From assembly GCA_050294475.1 (NCBI GenBank), contig JBNKOE010000003.1:178657-242656 (forward strand): 64,000 nucleotides of DNA. Reading direction: 5' to 3'. The DNA is from Thalassobellus sp050294475 (GTDB taxonomy: Bacteria; Bacteroidota; Bacteroidia; Flavobacteriales; Flavobacteriaceae). A program made the translations under genes and the position numbers. Of the stretch, positions 53,053-62,662 are shown piece by piece; the stretch's first letter is position 1, and each line of letters opens with the position of its first letter. The notes beneath the pieces were generated by a model. It was given only the letters and a program-made list of their open reading frames with translations, was not told where the DNA came from and made no database searches.

Positions 53053-55811
53053 TATACTTCTTTTTCGGTAAATGGAATATTAATATTACAAATCTCTAAA
53101 ATAATATGTTTTAGTTCTTTACTAAAATTATCAAGGGTTTCATTCGTGATTAGTGACTCTTTTTTAGCATAATTACCAGGTTTGTCCTTTTTGGCAAACT
53201 TTAAAAAGCCTGCGTTTAAATTTTTAAAGGAAATAATGCCGGCTTCAATAGGGAGTTTAATGTCTTTATAAAGCTGCATCATGTAAGCATACGTAAGTAT
53301 TTGAAAACTTTTACTGTATTTTGTGTAATCTGTACTTATATCTTCCCAGTTTACAACTTCAACCTTGTTTTGTTCAACACGTCCTGTTTTATAATCTATA
53401 ATTCTAGTAATGCCATTATATGTATCTACTCTATCAACTTTTCCAGTAAGTATTACTGGGTAATCTAATTCTGGAATATCCATTTTCACTCTGTTTTCTA
53501 GCTCAATGGCTAATATTTTTATCTCATTACCAGCTTTTAGTTCTTTAATTTCCATGTCTAAAAAATTAGAAACATAGCGTTTGGCAATTTCATAAATAAT
53601 TAGATTCTTTCCTTTGGTAATATCACCTTCCTTATAAACATCAGTAAAATGATGCGTAACGGTTTTATTAATATCTTTTTTAAGTTTTTTGATGATATCA
53701 ACAGTTAAAAAATCACCAATGAGTGGTTTATAGAAATCTTCTAAAGTATTGTGTACAACAGTTCCTAATGTATTGGCAGCAACGGTTTCTTCAACATCAT
53801 TATGTTCTTTAATTTTTAAAATTTTCTGATAATAAAAATCAATAGGATTTCGAATATAATTTGTGAGCGATGATGGAGAAAACCCTTTTTCAGCAAGCTC
53901 TTTAAGCTTTAATTGTAAGTCTGCTGTTTTGTTAATAACATTTAGTGAAGGTGTAATTACGGGTACTTGTGGCGCAATTATTTGATGGTTTATATGGTGT
54001 ATGTTTTCTAATTCTAATTGTGTAATAAATCGGCTTTTTTCACCTCCAGTTAAAATATCGGCTTCGGTATTGTATAGAATATAAATGTTTTTTGCGCGCT
54101 GTAAAAGACGATAAAAGTGATAGGTATAAACGGCATCTTTTTCTTTATAAGTAGGCAGGTTGTTTTCTATTTTAACATCAAAAGGAATAAAAGAATTATT
54201 GCTTTTTCCTGACGGAAGAACACCTTCGTTGACAGATGATATTATAACAGTTTCGAAATCTAGAACACGAGATTCTAGCATCCCCATTATTTGTAAACCT
54301 TGTAGAGGTTCTCCTTGAAAATCTAAAGTTTCAGAGCTTAGAAGTTCTTTGTAAATACTAAATAAAGTTGATACATCTTTTATATGATTATAGTCTGTAT
54401 TTAATTTTATAAGTTCATTAAATAATTCGTTGAAGCGAAATAAATATTCTAGAGAAAGTATGTTTGCGTCTTTATCGGTATCTAAATACTCTTTTATATT
54501 TAAGATTAATTGTAAGCAGTTTTTTAAAGCTAAATCAATAGATGTTTCCCAATTAGAAAATAACAAATCAATAATGTAAATCGATTTGTTTGCTATTTGT
54601 TTTAAACGTACAGTTGTTAGATAAACTATATTATTAGCATCTATTGTTTCAATTATTTTAGACGCATAATCTATGTTATCAATTAAAAATAAAGGTCTAA
54701 TAAATTGATGCGATAGAATATTAATAACATCTTTATAATAAAAAGTATTTGATTGGTTTTTATGAATATTAAATAAAGCATCAAAAAGGGATGATAAAGG
54801 AATACTTTTTAAAGGAAAGCCCATCGTTATATTTAGGCTTTCTATGTTTGTAGGAATAGAATTTAATACAGGAATTAATAAGTTTTCATCGCCTAAAACA
54901 ATTGCAGTATTTTGGAGTGACCGATTTTCCTTTTCTATTGATTTTAATAAGGTTCCAATATATTTTGCTTGTCCTATATTTTTGGGAATTCCGAAAACAG
55001 AAATATTTTTTTCTTTCGAGTAATTAGTTGTTATCCAATTAAAAGGATTGTTTTGAAAGTATTTCCAATTTGTTTTGTGCTGTCTTGTAAATAAAGCGGC
55101 ATCATGTTTAGGATTGTTTATAAAAACAGCATCAATATCCCAATAGGTTTTTGCTAAGTTGTTTTCAAGGAGAGTTTGTATAATGGTTTCTTCTGCAGTA
55201 TTTAAAGCGTTAAAGCCTAAAAAAACATGTTGCTTTTTAGTATTATTGTCAATATATGCTTTTAAATTTTTTACTGCTTGCCTATAGATTAAGCCTTGGT
55301 AACCTATTTTTTTCTTTAAAAGAGTTTCTGAAAAGTGGTTATAGTATTTGTAGAGTTTATTCCAAAAGGATAAATAGTTTTTTACAAAGTCTGTTTTTTC
55401 TTTTTCTAACGACCAGTGTTTTAAATCTTGAATTGCACTTAAATAATTGAATATTTTATTTTGAGGGATTAAGTATCGGTCTATTTCATTAAAATCTTGA
55501 AGTAGAATTTGAGCCCATTTTGAAAAAGACTCAAAAGAGTCTAGATTTTCTTTTTTTGTTAATTCAGTATAACTGTTGTAAAATTCAAAAAGAAGCTCAG
55601 TGTTTGAAACTGTTTTTAGTTCAGAGAGATCTTCAACAAATTCTTCTACACTAATAATTTCAGGAGCAAAAAAAGTTTCATTTGTTACTTCAGTAAGCTG
55701 ATGTTTTAAAAAGACCCCAGCTCTTTTACTTGGTAAAATAAAAGTTAATTGTGAAAGGTTTACATGGTTGTTTTGTAAATCTTTTAAAACATCAAAAATG
55801 AAAGTTGTCAT
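53052..55811 (-). CDS. AddB-like PD-(D/E)XK nuclease / inactivated helicase subunit
   Basis: 919 residues. N-terminal helicase-like domain without intact Walker A (LSQLTFILPSKRAGVFLKHQ). The C-terminal RecB-type nuclease (about 640-900) has GTVVHNTLEDFYKP, ILTGKVDRVD and RIIDYKTGRVEQ (Asp ... Asp-x-Lys) and then the helix Gln, typical of PDDEXK_1. The cysteines of an AddB iron-sulfur staple are not evident. With the AddA-like protein at 57.6-60.8 kb it should form the double-strand break resection complex. The translational start lies only 12 bases past a strong terminator. Confidence 0.85.
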   Translation of the reverse strand: MTTFIFDVLKDLQNNHVNLSQLTFILPSKRAGVFLKHQLTEVTNETFFAPEIISVEEFVEDLSELKTVSNTELLFEFYNSYTELTKKENLDSFESFSKWAQILLQDFNEIDRYLIPQNKIFNYLSAIQDLKHWSLEKEKTDFVKNYLSFWNKLYKYYNHFSETLLKKKIGYQGLIYRQAVKNLKAYIDNNTKKQHVFLGFNALNTAEETIIQTLLENNLAKTYWDIDAVFINNPKHDAALFTRQHKTNWKYFQNNPFNWITTNYSKEKNISVFGIPKNIGQAKYIGTLLKSIEKENRSLQNTAIVLGDENLLIPVLNSIPTNIESLNITMGFPLKSIPLSSLFDALFNIHKNQSNTFYYKDVINILSHQFIRPLFLIDNIDYASKIIETIDANNIVYLTTVRLKQIANKSIYIIDLLFSNWETSIDLALKNCLQLILNIKEYLDTDKDANILSLEYLFRFNELFNELIKLNTDYNHIKDVSTLFSIYKELLSSETLDFQGEPLQGLQIMGMLESRVLDFETVIISSVNEGVLPSGKSNNSFIPFDVKIENNLPTYKEKDAVYTYHFYRLLQRAKNIYILYNTEADILTGGEKSRFITQLELENIHHINHQIIAPQVPVITPSLNVINKTADLQLKLKELAEKGFSPSSLTNYIRNPIDFYYQKILKIKEHNDVEETVAANTLGTVVHNTLEDFYKPLIGDFLTVDIIKKLKKDINKTVTHHFTDVYKEGDITKGKNLIIYEIAKRYVSNFLDMEIKELKAGNEIKILAIELENRVKMDIPELDYPVILTGKVDRVDTYNGITRIIDYKTGRVEQNKVEVVNWEDISTDYTKYSKSFQILTYAYMMQLYKDIKLPIEAGIISFKNLNAGFLKFAKKDKPGNYAKKESLITNETLDNFSKELKHIILEICNINIPFTEKEV

Positions 55812-55822
55812 ACTATAAAAAT

Positions 55823-55854
55823 AAAAAACGCTTCGGATATCCGAAGCGTTTTTT
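55823..55854. terminator. Perfect palindromic terminator after ompA
   Basis: 32-base perfect palindrome: arm AAAAAACGCTTCGGAT (55823-55838) and its exact complement. It gives T runs on either strand, between the ompA stop and the AddB start. Confidence 0.9.
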
Positions 55855-55888
55855 GTAAAACTTATTTTATTAAAACTATTACTAGTTT

Positions 55889-57265
55889 TTATTTTACTAA
55901 GTTAATTTCAACACGTCTGTTGTTAGCTCTACCAGCTTTAGTTTTGTTAGTATCGATAGGTTTAGATTCTCCATATCCTAATGCAGAAAGTCTAAAAGCA
56001 TCAATACCATTTTCAACTAAGTATTCTTTAACAGAGTTAGCTCTAGAATCAGATAATCTTTGGTTTAGTACATCACTACCAACACTATCAGTATGACCTT
56101 CAACAGTAAATTTAGCTGTTGGGTATTCTTTAAGTATTGCAATGATATCTGCTAATACAGCCTTAGATTGAGATTTGATGCTAGATTTTCCTGTATCAAA
56201 TAAGATAGTTTTAGCATACTCATTAAGAGTTTTTTGAACTTCTGCACTTACTTCAGGACAACCATTGTTAGCAACAGTACCTTTAACAGAAGGACATTTA
56301 TCATCTTTATCTAAAACACCATCACCATCAGTATCTGGCCAAGGACAACCTTTGTTTGCAGCAGGACCAGAAACATCTGGACAATTATCATCATCATCTG
56401 TTACACCATCACCATCAGCATCAGGACATCCAGCTAAAGCTTTTAATCCAGCAACAGTAGGACATTTATCATCTTTATCAGCAACACCGTCACCGTCAGT
56501 ATCAGGACAACCATTAAGTTCTGCTAAACCAGGTTCGTTGATACAGTCATCTTTGCTATCTTCAATACCGTCACCATCAGTATCAGGACAACCATAGAAT
56601 TCTTTTAAACCAGCAACATCTGGACAAGCATCATCTCTGTCATATATACCATCACCATCAGTATCAGTTCCACCAAATTTGATAGAGATACCAGCACTAT
56701 GTTGGAAATGAGTTGTTAAATAATCTTCAAATGCATGTTTGTATGAAGTTTGAATAGTTAAACCAACATTGTCGCTAAACCATACATTTAAACCAAGAGT
56801 TCCATTTAAAGTACCAGCACCAATTTCATTAACCCAAGTGTAACCACCACCAATACCTAAGTAAGGGTCAATAGTAGTTCCTTGTAAGAAGTTGTATTTA
56901 ATAGTACCATCTACTCCGTAGTAAGACCAATCACCTACTTCGTTTGTAGTATCTGGGTTACTGCTAATATCTCCCCATTTGTCTATTTTATTTAATGAAC
57001 CAGTAACTCCAAAAGAGAAACCATCACTAACATATTTAGAAACAGAAATAGTTGATAATGAAGGTAAGATGTTCCAGTGATCACTAACGTTAAAGTATTC
57101 ATCAAAAATAGTTTCACTAAAGAGACCACCATCTCCATTAGGATAAGCGTCTACAGCGTTTGTCCCAATGCTAATTTGCCATGGGTTGTTTTTGTCTTGC
57201 GCATTAGCGTTGCTATAACCAAGTACAAGCAACATAGCGAACAATAATCTGCTAAGATTTTTCAT
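55889..57265 (-). CDS. OmpA-family outer-membrane protein with thrombospondin type 3 repeats
   Basis: 458 residues from ATG 57265; an in-frame TTG two codons upstream is dismissed. A signal peptide (to about 23, NANAQ) is followed by an N-terminal beta barrel (about 25-200), five calcium-binding DTDGDG..D..D.C repeats (about 205-335) and an OmpA C-terminal peptidoglycan-binding domain (VEGHTDSVGSDVLNQRLSDS, RLSALGYGESKP, NNRRVEINL). A structural link between outer membrane and cell wall, likely abundant. Strong promoter and terminator of its own. Confidence 0.94.
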   Translation of the reverse strand: MKNLSRLLFAMLLVLGYSNANAQDKNNPWQISIGTNAVDAYPNGDGGLFSETIFDEYFNVSDHWNILPSLSTISVSKYVSDGFSFGVTGSLNKIDKWGDISSNPDTTNEVGDWSYYGVDGTIKYNFLQGTTIDPYLGIGGGYTWVNEIGAGTLNGTLGLNVWFSDNVGLTIQTSYKHAFEDYLTTHFQHSAGISIKFGGTDTDGDGIYDRDDACPDVAGLKEFYGCPDTDGDGIEDSKDDCINEPGLAELNGCPDTDGDGVADKDDKCPTVAGLKALAGCPDADGDGVTDDDDNCPDVSGPAANKGCPWPDTDGDGVLDKDDKCPSVKGTVANNGCPEVSAEVQKTLNEYAKTILFDTGKSSIKSQSKAVLADIIAILKEYPTAKFTVEGHTDSVGSDVLNQRLSDSRANSVKEYLVENGIDAFRLSALGYGESKPIDTNKTKAGRANNRRVEINLVK

Positions 57266-57300
57266 ATTCAAAAGTTTAATTTTTAAGTGTTAATCGTGAA

Positions 57301-57335
57301 CAAAAGTAAGTTGTTAAATTTTATTAACAAAGATA
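57301..57335 (-). promoter_or_regulatory. Complete flavobacterial promoter of ompA
   Basis: Reverse strand: TTTG (-33) at 57328-57331, 19 bases, then TACTTTTG (-7) at 57301-57308. It is the best match to TTTG-N19-TAnnTTTG in the window, fitting a highly expressed gene. Confidence 0.7.
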
Positions 57336-57639
57336 AATATATAAAAAAAATCTAGAAAACTACTATTCATCAATAGTTCAGAACGATTTTAGATAATTTT
57401 TTTATTTTTCAAATCTTCAATAAACCCTTTAAAATTCGCTAGTGGATGCTTTTTTAATAATAAATAACCTCCTGTGAGTGGATTCCTCTTTTTTTTCTTA
57501 AAATTTTAAAAAAATAAAAGGTAACAATCTGATTTTATTCGTTTAAAAGCATTTTTCTAATATTTAGAGCGCTTTTGATATCAAATTAAGATAGTTTTTT
57601 TAATTACAGAATTGACTTTATAAATTTTTAAGTAAAAAA
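57336..57639. other. Intergenic region upstream of ompA / downstream of AddA-like gene
   Basis: About 300 bases, AT-rich, without a credible gene or strong hairpin on either strand. Confidence 0.5.
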
Positions 57640-60600
57640 TTACACTTCTTGTACTTTAATATGGCTATTTGTGTATATGAGTATTTTGTTTTTAACGGTG
57701 AGTTTCATATCTTCTAATACATCTTGATATGATTGTAATTGTTGTTCGTGTTTTTTGTCTTCAACGCCTGTTTTATAATCAATAATTATAGCCTCGTTTT
57801 TAGAATTTATTACAATTCTATCAGGTCTTAAAACCATGCCTTCTTTTGTTATTATATCTCGCTCGTTATATATGGTATAATTTGAAGTGTAATATTTTTC
57901 TATTAAAGGATGGTTTACAATTTGTAATATGGTGTTTTTTAAAGAAGTGGCTTGTATGGTGTTTATTGTTCCGGCATTTGTAAAATTAGCTATTACAGAA
58001 TCAATATCTGCTTTTGTGTTAATATTGGCCATGATGTTATGAATAAGGTTTCCTTTTTCAATAGCTTCTTCTTGGTTGGTATCCCAAAGAAATCCAGATT
58101 TTGTAACTACTTTTATATTATGATTTTCTTTGGATGTTGATATAAATTCTTGCTGTATAGATGTTTCTTTTTGTTTTATTGTATTTTGAGTGATTCTTTT
58201 TTGATTTCCAAACGTATAAGTCAATTGCGAATCGTTCCAAACATTAATATGTTGTAAATAATTTATAAACAACCCTGAATATTTTTTTGATTTTGCATCG
58301 TCTTTTAAATTACTATCATTTTTACTAATAATATACAATTGTTCGGCGGCACGAGTTAAGCTAACATAAAGTAAATTAATATTATCTAATTCCTGTTCCG
58401 ATTTGTGATTAGTATATATTTCTAATCCTGCTTCACCATAGTATTCAAAATCTTTATTGTAGTTTAATAGCGTATGTGAAAACCCGTTATATGCTTCTTT
58501 ATTTAAAGGAAACCATTCTTTAGGTTCTAACTCTTTATAAATATCTAGATCGGCAAAAGGGAAAATAACTACGGGGAATTCTAAACCTTTAGACTTGTGG
58601 ATTGTCATGATTTGAATAGCATTTTGTCCTTTGGGAGATATAATACTTAAGCTTTCTCTTTTCTTTTCAAAGTAACTTAAAAAGCCAGAGATATCAGATC
58701 CTTTTTTTTGTGTAAAATCTAATACAATATCTAAATAAAACTGGATATAGGCGTTTGATGTTTTAACTAGATGAAATTCCCGTACAATGGTTTCGGCTAA
58801 ATCATAAAGAGGTAACTGAAGCAACGTATTTCTATTTATAAAAACATTGAAAGTCTCAAAACTTTTAAATAAATCGGAAATTGATAAATTGATATGATTG
58901 ATAAAGAATTCGTGCTTGTTTTCAATATTAAACAAGGCTGTTAAATAATTTAAAGCAGAAATTTTTATTTCGTTGTTTTTTGGCTGAATTAAAAGCGTTA
59001 GTATATCATTTATAAAATTTACTTCAGTAGAATTTGAAATAAGTAAAGTTTCTGATGATACAATTGGAATTTCCTGCTGACTTAAATAATTAGCCACAGC
59101 AACACCTTCTTTTTTCTTTCTTACTAAAACACAAATATCTTGTAGCGTATAACCATTTTCTAAACAACTATTTATGGTTTTAAAAACACTTTCTGAAAAA
59201 GCAAGATTTCTATCATCGTCTTTATCAATATCTAAAAACGATAATTCTACATAACCACTTTCATCTTTTGAGCAATTTTGGTTTGCATGTTCATAAAGTG
59301 TTTCGTAATCTTTTTTACTAAAAACAAGAGATGAAAGAAACTTGAAAAAGTTATTATTAAAATTAACAACTTCTTTAAAGCTTCTATAATTTGTTGGTAG
59401 ATTTTCTACGCTTTTTTTAATGTAAAACGGATTATCATTATTAAATAATCCTATAAATTGTTCTGCTTTTCCACCACGCCAGCGGTAAATAGCTTGTTTA
59501 GCATCGCCAACTAACATGGTGCTTCCTGTTTCGGTTGCTAAAGAATTTCCTAAAAGCGGAATTAAATTTTCCCATTGCATGACCGATGTATCTTGAAATT
59601 CATCAATAAAATAATGATTAAATTTTTCGCCAATGCGCTCATAAATAAATGGTGTAGGTTGGTTTTTAATTTCATTACTAATAATGGTATTAAATTCTGA
59701 AATAAGCATTTTGTTTTGGTCTTCTTTCAGCATTTTTAATTCATTATTAATAGCGTTTAAAACAGATAGCGGCGTAATGTTTTTATAAAAGCTTTTTAAG
59801 AATTTAAGATGAAAAATAGCCTTTTTAGTTTCGTTAAAAGCAGTGGCTATTTTAGGTTGAATTTGTTCTATTATTGAAGCAATTTCATTGGTAACACGTT
59901 TTGGATACAGTGTTTTTGTTTCGAGATCTTCTTGCCATTTAGCATCAAAATTTACTTCAAAAATGCTATCGGCTAATTTTTTAAAATGTTTAGGTAAGTA
60001 GCCGCCAGAAAAATCATTGAATTCTAAACCCGCTTCTTCAATTAAAGTTAATAGCGTTTTTGCTTTTTCAACTATGGTTGTTTCTAAAGTTGAAATATCA
60101 TTTTTTAATTGATTTTTAAGAACCTTAAAATTATCTAAGGTCTTGTCTTTTAAAGTGTTAATAAATGGAATGTCGTTTTCATTAACTAGTAGTTTTGCAA
60201 TCTTATTAAAATCAAAAGCCACATCCCAACTTTTATCGTCATCGGCTTTTTCAATAGCAAAATCAATTAAAATTTTTGTAAGTGCGTCGTTAGTTCCAGC
60301 TTTAGCAATTAGGCTATCAACAGCTTCGTTTAAAAGTGCATCTTGATCTAATTCTACTTCAAAATTTAAAGGCAATTTTAAATCGTGTGCAAACGTTCTA
60401 ATTAATTTATGAGTAAACCCATCAATAGTCGATATATCAAAAGCAGCATAATTATGTATAATGGTGTTTAGTAGTTTTTTTGCTTTTTCATGAAGTGTTT
60501 TGCGATCTAATTCTAACTCTTCACAAATACTTTCAAACATATCATCAGGAGATTCTAAAATGGAGGTATCAGAAAATTGTTTTAAAGTCTCAATAATACG

Positions 60601-60771
60601 GTCTTTCATTTCGGCAACCGCTTTATTGGTAAAAGTAATAGCTAAAATATTTTTAAAAAGATAAAGATTACTAGAGCTAAATAGAATTTTTAAATAGGCT
60701 TTTACTAGCGTAAAGGTTTTTCCGCTACCAGCAGATGCGTTATAAATAGTAAAAGGTTGGTTTGGTTGCAT
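57640..60771 (-). CDS. AddA-like UvrD/RecB helicase-nuclease
   Basis: 1043 residues from ATG 60771 (QPNQPFTIYNASAGSGKTFT); ATG 60786 adds five residues and is possible. SF1 helicase motifs: NASAGSGKTFTLVK (I), FIDEFQDTSVMQWE (II), VGDAKQAIYRWRGGKAEQFI (III), IQIMTIHKSKGLEFPVVIFP (V), LLYVSLTRAAEQLYII (VI). C-terminal RecB-like nuclease RPDRIVINSKNEAIIIDYKTG. It works in double-strand break processing with the AddB-like protein, from which it is separated by ompA. Confidence 0.92.
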   Translation of the reverse strand: MQPNQPFTIYNASAGSGKTFTLVKAYLKILFSSSNLYLFKNILAITFTNKAVAEMKDRIIETLKQFSDTSILESPDDMFESICEELELDRKTLHEKAKKLLNTIIHNYAAFDISTIDGFTHKLIRTFAHDLKLPLNFEVELDQDALLNEAVDSLIAKAGTNDALTKILIDFAIEKADDDKSWDVAFDFNKIAKLLVNENDIPFINTLKDKTLDNFKVLKNQLKNDISTLETTIVEKAKTLLTLIEEAGLEFNDFSGGYLPKHFKKLADSIFEVNFDAKWQEDLETKTLYPKRVTNEIASIIEQIQPKIATAFNETKKAIFHLKFLKSFYKNITPLSVLNAINNELKMLKEDQNKMLISEFNTIISNEIKNQPTPFIYERIGEKFNHYFIDEFQDTSVMQWENLIPLLGNSLATETGSTMLVGDAKQAIYRWRGGKAEQFIGLFNNDNPFYIKKSVENLPTNYRSFKEVVNFNNNFFKFLSSLVFSKKDYETLYEHANQNCSKDESGYVELSFLDIDKDDDRNLAFSESVFKTINSCLENGYTLQDICVLVRKKKEGVAVANYLSQQEIPIVSSETLLISNSTEVNFINDILTLLIQPKNNEIKISALNYLTALFNIENKHEFFINHINLSISDLFKSFETFNVFINRNTLLQLPLYDLAETIVREFHLVKTSNAYIQFYLDIVLDFTQKKGSDISGFLSYFEKKRESLSIISPKGQNAIQIMTIHKSKGLEFPVVIFPFADLDIYKELEPKEWFPLNKEAYNGFSHTLLNYNKDFEYYGEAGLEIYTNHKSEQELDNINLLYVSLTRAAEQLYIISKNDSNLKDDAKSKKYSGLFINYLQHINVWNDSQLTYTFGNQKRITQNTIKQKETSIQQEFISTSKENHNIKVVTKSGFLWDTNQEEAIEKGNLIHNIMANINTKADIDSVIANFTNAGTINTIQATSLKNTILQIVNHPLIEKYYTSNYTIYNERDIITKEGMVLRPDRIVINSKNEAIIIDYKTGVEDKKHEQQLQSYQDVLEDMKLTVKNKILIYTNSHIKVQEV

Positions 60772-60850
60772 AAAATAAATTTGCATACAAGATAAAAACT
60801 ATCAATGGTTCGATAACAATTTATTATTTTTAATTGACCTGTTTTATATG

Positions 60851-60858
60851 TAAATTTG
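60851..60858 (+). promoter_or_regulatory. -7 box TAAATTTG of sodA
   Basis: TAnnTTTG, 37 bases before ATG 60896. Confidence 0.5.
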
Positions 60859-60895
60859 AAATAAATTAAATATTAATATTTTAAAATAAAAAATT

Positions 60896-61504
60896 ATGGC
60901 TTTTGAATTACCAGAATTGGGATATGCATATGATGCTTTAGAACCACATATGGATGCGCGTACTATGGAGATACATCACTCAAAACATCACCAAGGGTAT
61001 ACTAACAATTTAAATAATGCTATTGCAGGAACAGATTTAGAAGGAAAGTCTATTGAAGATATACTTGCAAATTTAGATATGAATAACGGTGCTGTTAGAA
61101 ATAATGGTGGCGGTTTTTACAACCACTCATTATTTTGGAGTGTTATGAATCCAGAAGGAAGAGGTTATTTATCTGGAGAATTAAAAGATGCTATTGAAGC
61201 AGAATTTGGTTCTAAAGAAGGATTTATTGAAGCTTTTTCTAAAGCAGCAGCAACGCGTTTTGGATCTGGATGGGCATGGTTATGTGTGCATAAAGGTGGA
61301 AAAGTAGAAATATGTTCTACACCAAATCAAGACAATCCTTTAATGCCAGGAGTAACTTGTGGAGGAACTCCAATATTAGGAATTGATGTTTGGGAGCACG
61401 CTTATTATTTAAACTACCAAAACCGTCGTCCAGATTATATTAGTGCATTTTTTAATGTAATTAACTGGAACGAAGTAGAAAAACGTTACGCAGAAGCAAA
61501 GTAA
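60896..61504 (+). CDS. sodA: Superoxide dismutase, Mn/Fe type
   Basis: 202 residues, cytoplasmic. Metal ligands His27 (HHSKHHQGY), His77 (FYNHSLFW), Asp164 and His168 (GIDVWEHAYYL). NNGGGFYNH and NQDNPLM favour manganese or a cambialistic enzyme. Monocistronic with terminator. Confidence 0.95.
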   Translation: MAFELPELGYAYDALEPHMDARTMEIHHSKHHQGYTNNLNNAIAGTDLEGKSIEDILANLDMNNGAVRNNGGGFYNHSLFWSVMNPEGRGYLSGELKDAIEAEFGSKEGFIEAFSKAAATRFGSGWAWLCVHKGGKVEICSTPNQDNPLMPGVTCGGTPILGIDVWEHAYYLNYQNRRPDYISAFFNVINWNEVEKRYAEAK

Positions 61505-61527
61505 AAAGTTAAATCGTTACATATACT

Positions 61528-61560
61528 AAAAGCAAATTCTTAATTGAGTTTGCTTTTTTT
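61528..61560 (+). terminator. Terminator after sodA
   Basis: 12-bp stem AAAAGCAAATTC / GAGTTTGCTTTT with one wobble, 6-base loop and T run. Confidence 0.8.
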
Positions 61561-61563
61561 ATG

Positions 61564-61643
61564 GCGTTACCCAAGGGTCGGGCTTTACGTTACAAGTCCT
61601 CGCTCGTACCTCGCTGTGGGCTTTCCACTTCAATCCCTAACGC
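61564..61643 (+). repeat. Palindromic intergenic repeat, copy D
   Basis: Begins GCGTTACCCAAGGGTCGGGC, ends CAATCCCTAACGC, so its ends are inverted (GCGTTA/TAACGC). It is the most complete copy of the family found at 19.4, 28.0 and 44.0 kb. It marks the left limit of the accessory region. Confidence 0.7.
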
Positions 61644-61772
61644 ATCTGTTTGTATATAAAGTTCTCAATTTTAAGACATTTTCTTATCTGTAATATTCAG
61701 AACTTAGTTTTCGAAGATTTGAATGGAGATTGGGTTAAAATCATGTGCTTTTGTTAAATGCTAGATTTTTAT

Positions 61773-62402
61773 TTAATCACAACAGCAATTTTTGTCGCTT
61801 TTTGCTTTTTCAAAACATTCCTTTCCTTCTTTAAAAGCAAAGTATGAAAGTCCGAGCGTTCCAATACTATCTATGTACGGAATTCCGAACAATTCGTAAA
61901 TTCCACAACTTACAAGTAAAATTATAGACATATAAATGCAAACCATTGTACAATTTGCATCTGCTAAAATTGGTGAAGAGTTTAGCTGATTTCCAACCTT
62001 TCTTTTCCAAACGACCAAAATCCACATTATTAGAATTGAAATTATAGAAATTACGACTCCCCAAAAAGTCGTTAGCGGTTTATGTCCAGTCCAAATATTA
62101 TAAATACTTGTTATTACAAGTCCGAAAACCAATATATAAAAAGAAACTCCGGTAATTCTTAATGCAGTTCGCTCAAAATCATCACGTTTACTATTAGGAT
62201 TATTTTGTATTCTTAAAATCATATGTGCAATCCCAAGTCCAGAAATAACCTCGATAAAACTGTCTAATCCAAATCCAAAAAGAGCGAGACTTTCATCTTC
62301 AAATCCAAGGTATGTTGAAATTAGTCCTTCAACAATATTGTAGATTATTGTAAAGACTGCAAGTCCAAATGCTATTCTATAAAGTTTTTTGTTATCTGTC
62401 AT
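61773..62402 (-). CDS. CDF-like cation transporter, membrane domain only
   Basis: 209 residues with six hydrophobic segments. ESLALFGFGLDSFIEVISG near 38-56 and SPILADANCTMVCIYMS near 143-159 match the two metal-site helices of cation diffusion facilitators (Asp/Asn/Ser donors). The cytoplasmic C-terminal dimer domain of classic CDF proteins is missing; instead the chain ends SDKNCCCD, a possible metal-binding tail. Zinc or cobalt efflux is plausible. It stands alone at the edge of accessory DNA. No clear -7 box. Confidence 0.75.
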   Translation of the reverse strand: MTDNKKLYRIAFGLAVFTIIYNIVEGLISTYLGFEDESLALFGFGLDSFIEVISGLGIAHMILRIQNNPNSKRDDFERTALRITGVSFYILVFGLVITSIYNIWTGHKPLTTFWGVVISIISILIMWILVVWKRKVGNQLNSSPILADANCTMVCIYMSIILLVSCGIYELFGIPYIDSIGTLGLSYFAFKEGKECFEKAKSDKNCCCD

Positions 62403-62662
62403 TAAAATAGTAACTATTTTGTTTACTCAGCTTGTGTATAATGGTTTCGTTGCCTGTTTCAGCAACTAAATTAGCAAATACAAACCAGATAGAAAAAATG
62501 AAGTACACCCAAAAGACTAGACAAATTTATAATTAATTTTATACGGTACAGTTTGTAGTACTTTTTCAGATTGTTGATTCCCATTCAGCCTGAATTTTAT
62601 TCAGTTTAATTAGGTAAGGAATTAACAGAGCTAATTTTAAAGAAATCCAAAACAATAAAGAT
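62403..62662. other. Non-coding DNA with attC-like pieces
   Basis: No gene. Contains TTGTGTATAA (62432-62441), a small CTGAAT/ATTCAG hairpin (62589-62603) and TTTATACGG followed by TACAGTTTGTAGTAC (62538-62561), which resembles the expected far arm of the palindromic element at 63.6 kb. Probably leftovers of mobile sequences. Confidence 0.35.

Noticed and set aside
56265..56597. 110-codon forward frame rich in Ser/Pro
   Set aside because: Antisense of the thrombospondin type 3 repeats of OmpA; the periodicity comes from that gene.
56330..56680. Tandem repeat that might be a CRISPR array
   Set aside because: The units are in-frame coding repeats (DTDGDG...CP), without conserved repeat/spacer structure.
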